Shown: piece after piece, positions 5,611 to 5,624 of the stretch
How positions within the stretch are numbered: position 1 is the stretch's first letter
Layout: the number at the start of each line of letters is the position of its first letter
Assembly: GCF_938045205.1 (NCBI RefSeq)
Contig: NZ_CALIMY010000015.1
Coordinates: 1-5,624, forward strand
Reading direction: 5' to 3'
DNA length: 5,624 nt
Source of the DNA: an uncultured Campylobacter sp.
GTDB taxonomy: Bacteria > Campylobacterota > Campylobacteria > Campylobacterales > Campylobacteraceae
The notes under the pieces: generated by a model
What the model was told of the DNA's origin: nothing
Database searches by the model: none
What the model saw: the letters and a program-made list of their open reading frames with translations, nothing else
Translations under genes and position numbers: made by a program

Positions 5611-5624
5611 CCCCACCTATGGGG
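5611..5624 (+). terminator. Probable rho-independent terminator, cut by the window end
   Basis: CCCCA (5611-5615) and TGGGG (5620-5624) form a five-pair, mostly GC stem with loop CCTA, 15 bases after the SYLF stop codon. It is preceded by TTAAG, so pairing could extend with C/T bases and a T-run just outside the window. The T-run itself cannot be seen. Confidence 0.55.

Overview
The window appears to join DNA from two unrelated bacteria. Bases 1 to about 711 are GC-rich, use G/C-ending codons and contain a single AATT word. They hold the 3' part of a tonB gene followed by the start of a secreted-protein gene, in a style that fits a Gram-negative-type Firmicute (Negativicutes, for example a Selenomonas relative); that taxon is an inference. 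From about base 712 to the end the DNA has moderate GC and is full of AAATTT/GAATTT words. It has AAGGA ribosome sites and a TGnTATAAT promoter without a clear -35 box. Together these point to an epsilonproteobacterium, most likely a Campylobacter of the oral type (C. gracilis, showae or rectus group; the species is inferred). Both groups live in the mouth, so an assembly chimera in a metagenome is the simplest explanation. Horizontal transfer is possible but less likely, because the join cuts through a gene.

Layout: 1-564 is tonB without its N-terminus. 604 to about 711 is the 5' end of a signal-peptide protein cut at the join, with the frame running on by chance to 807. Bases 808-1225 show no gene, only AATT-rich intergenic sequence with a short imperfect repeat. 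On the minus strand follow ogt (1226-1789; O6-alkylguanine DNA repair) and a large uncharacterised protein (1933-3858). Directly upstream of the latter lies an exported M23 peptidoglycan endopeptidase (3860-4672). A 105-base divergent spacer with a strong extended -10 promoter leads to a plus-strand gene for an exported SYLF-domain protein (4778-5596). That gene is followed by a probable terminator hairpin cut by the window end.

The M23 gene and the large gene are almost certainly co-transcribed: one base separates the peptidase stop from a candidate ATG. ogt may be the last gene of the same run or may have its own promoter in the 143-base gap. The SYLF gene is transcribed separately, away from the peptidase.

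The most interesting item is the protein at 1933-3858. It has a compact N-terminal block, about 340 residues of low-complexity sequence with a degenerate repeat of about 23 residues, a basic linker, and a 150-residue C-terminal domain. By eye that last domain resembles RusA-type Holliday-junction resolvases but lacks part of the catalytic acidic set. The low-complexity part has the same AATT density as the intergenic DNA nearby, which suggests it grew from genome-typical word-rich sequence. I see no CRISPR array, tRNA, rRNA, insertion sequence or phage gene.
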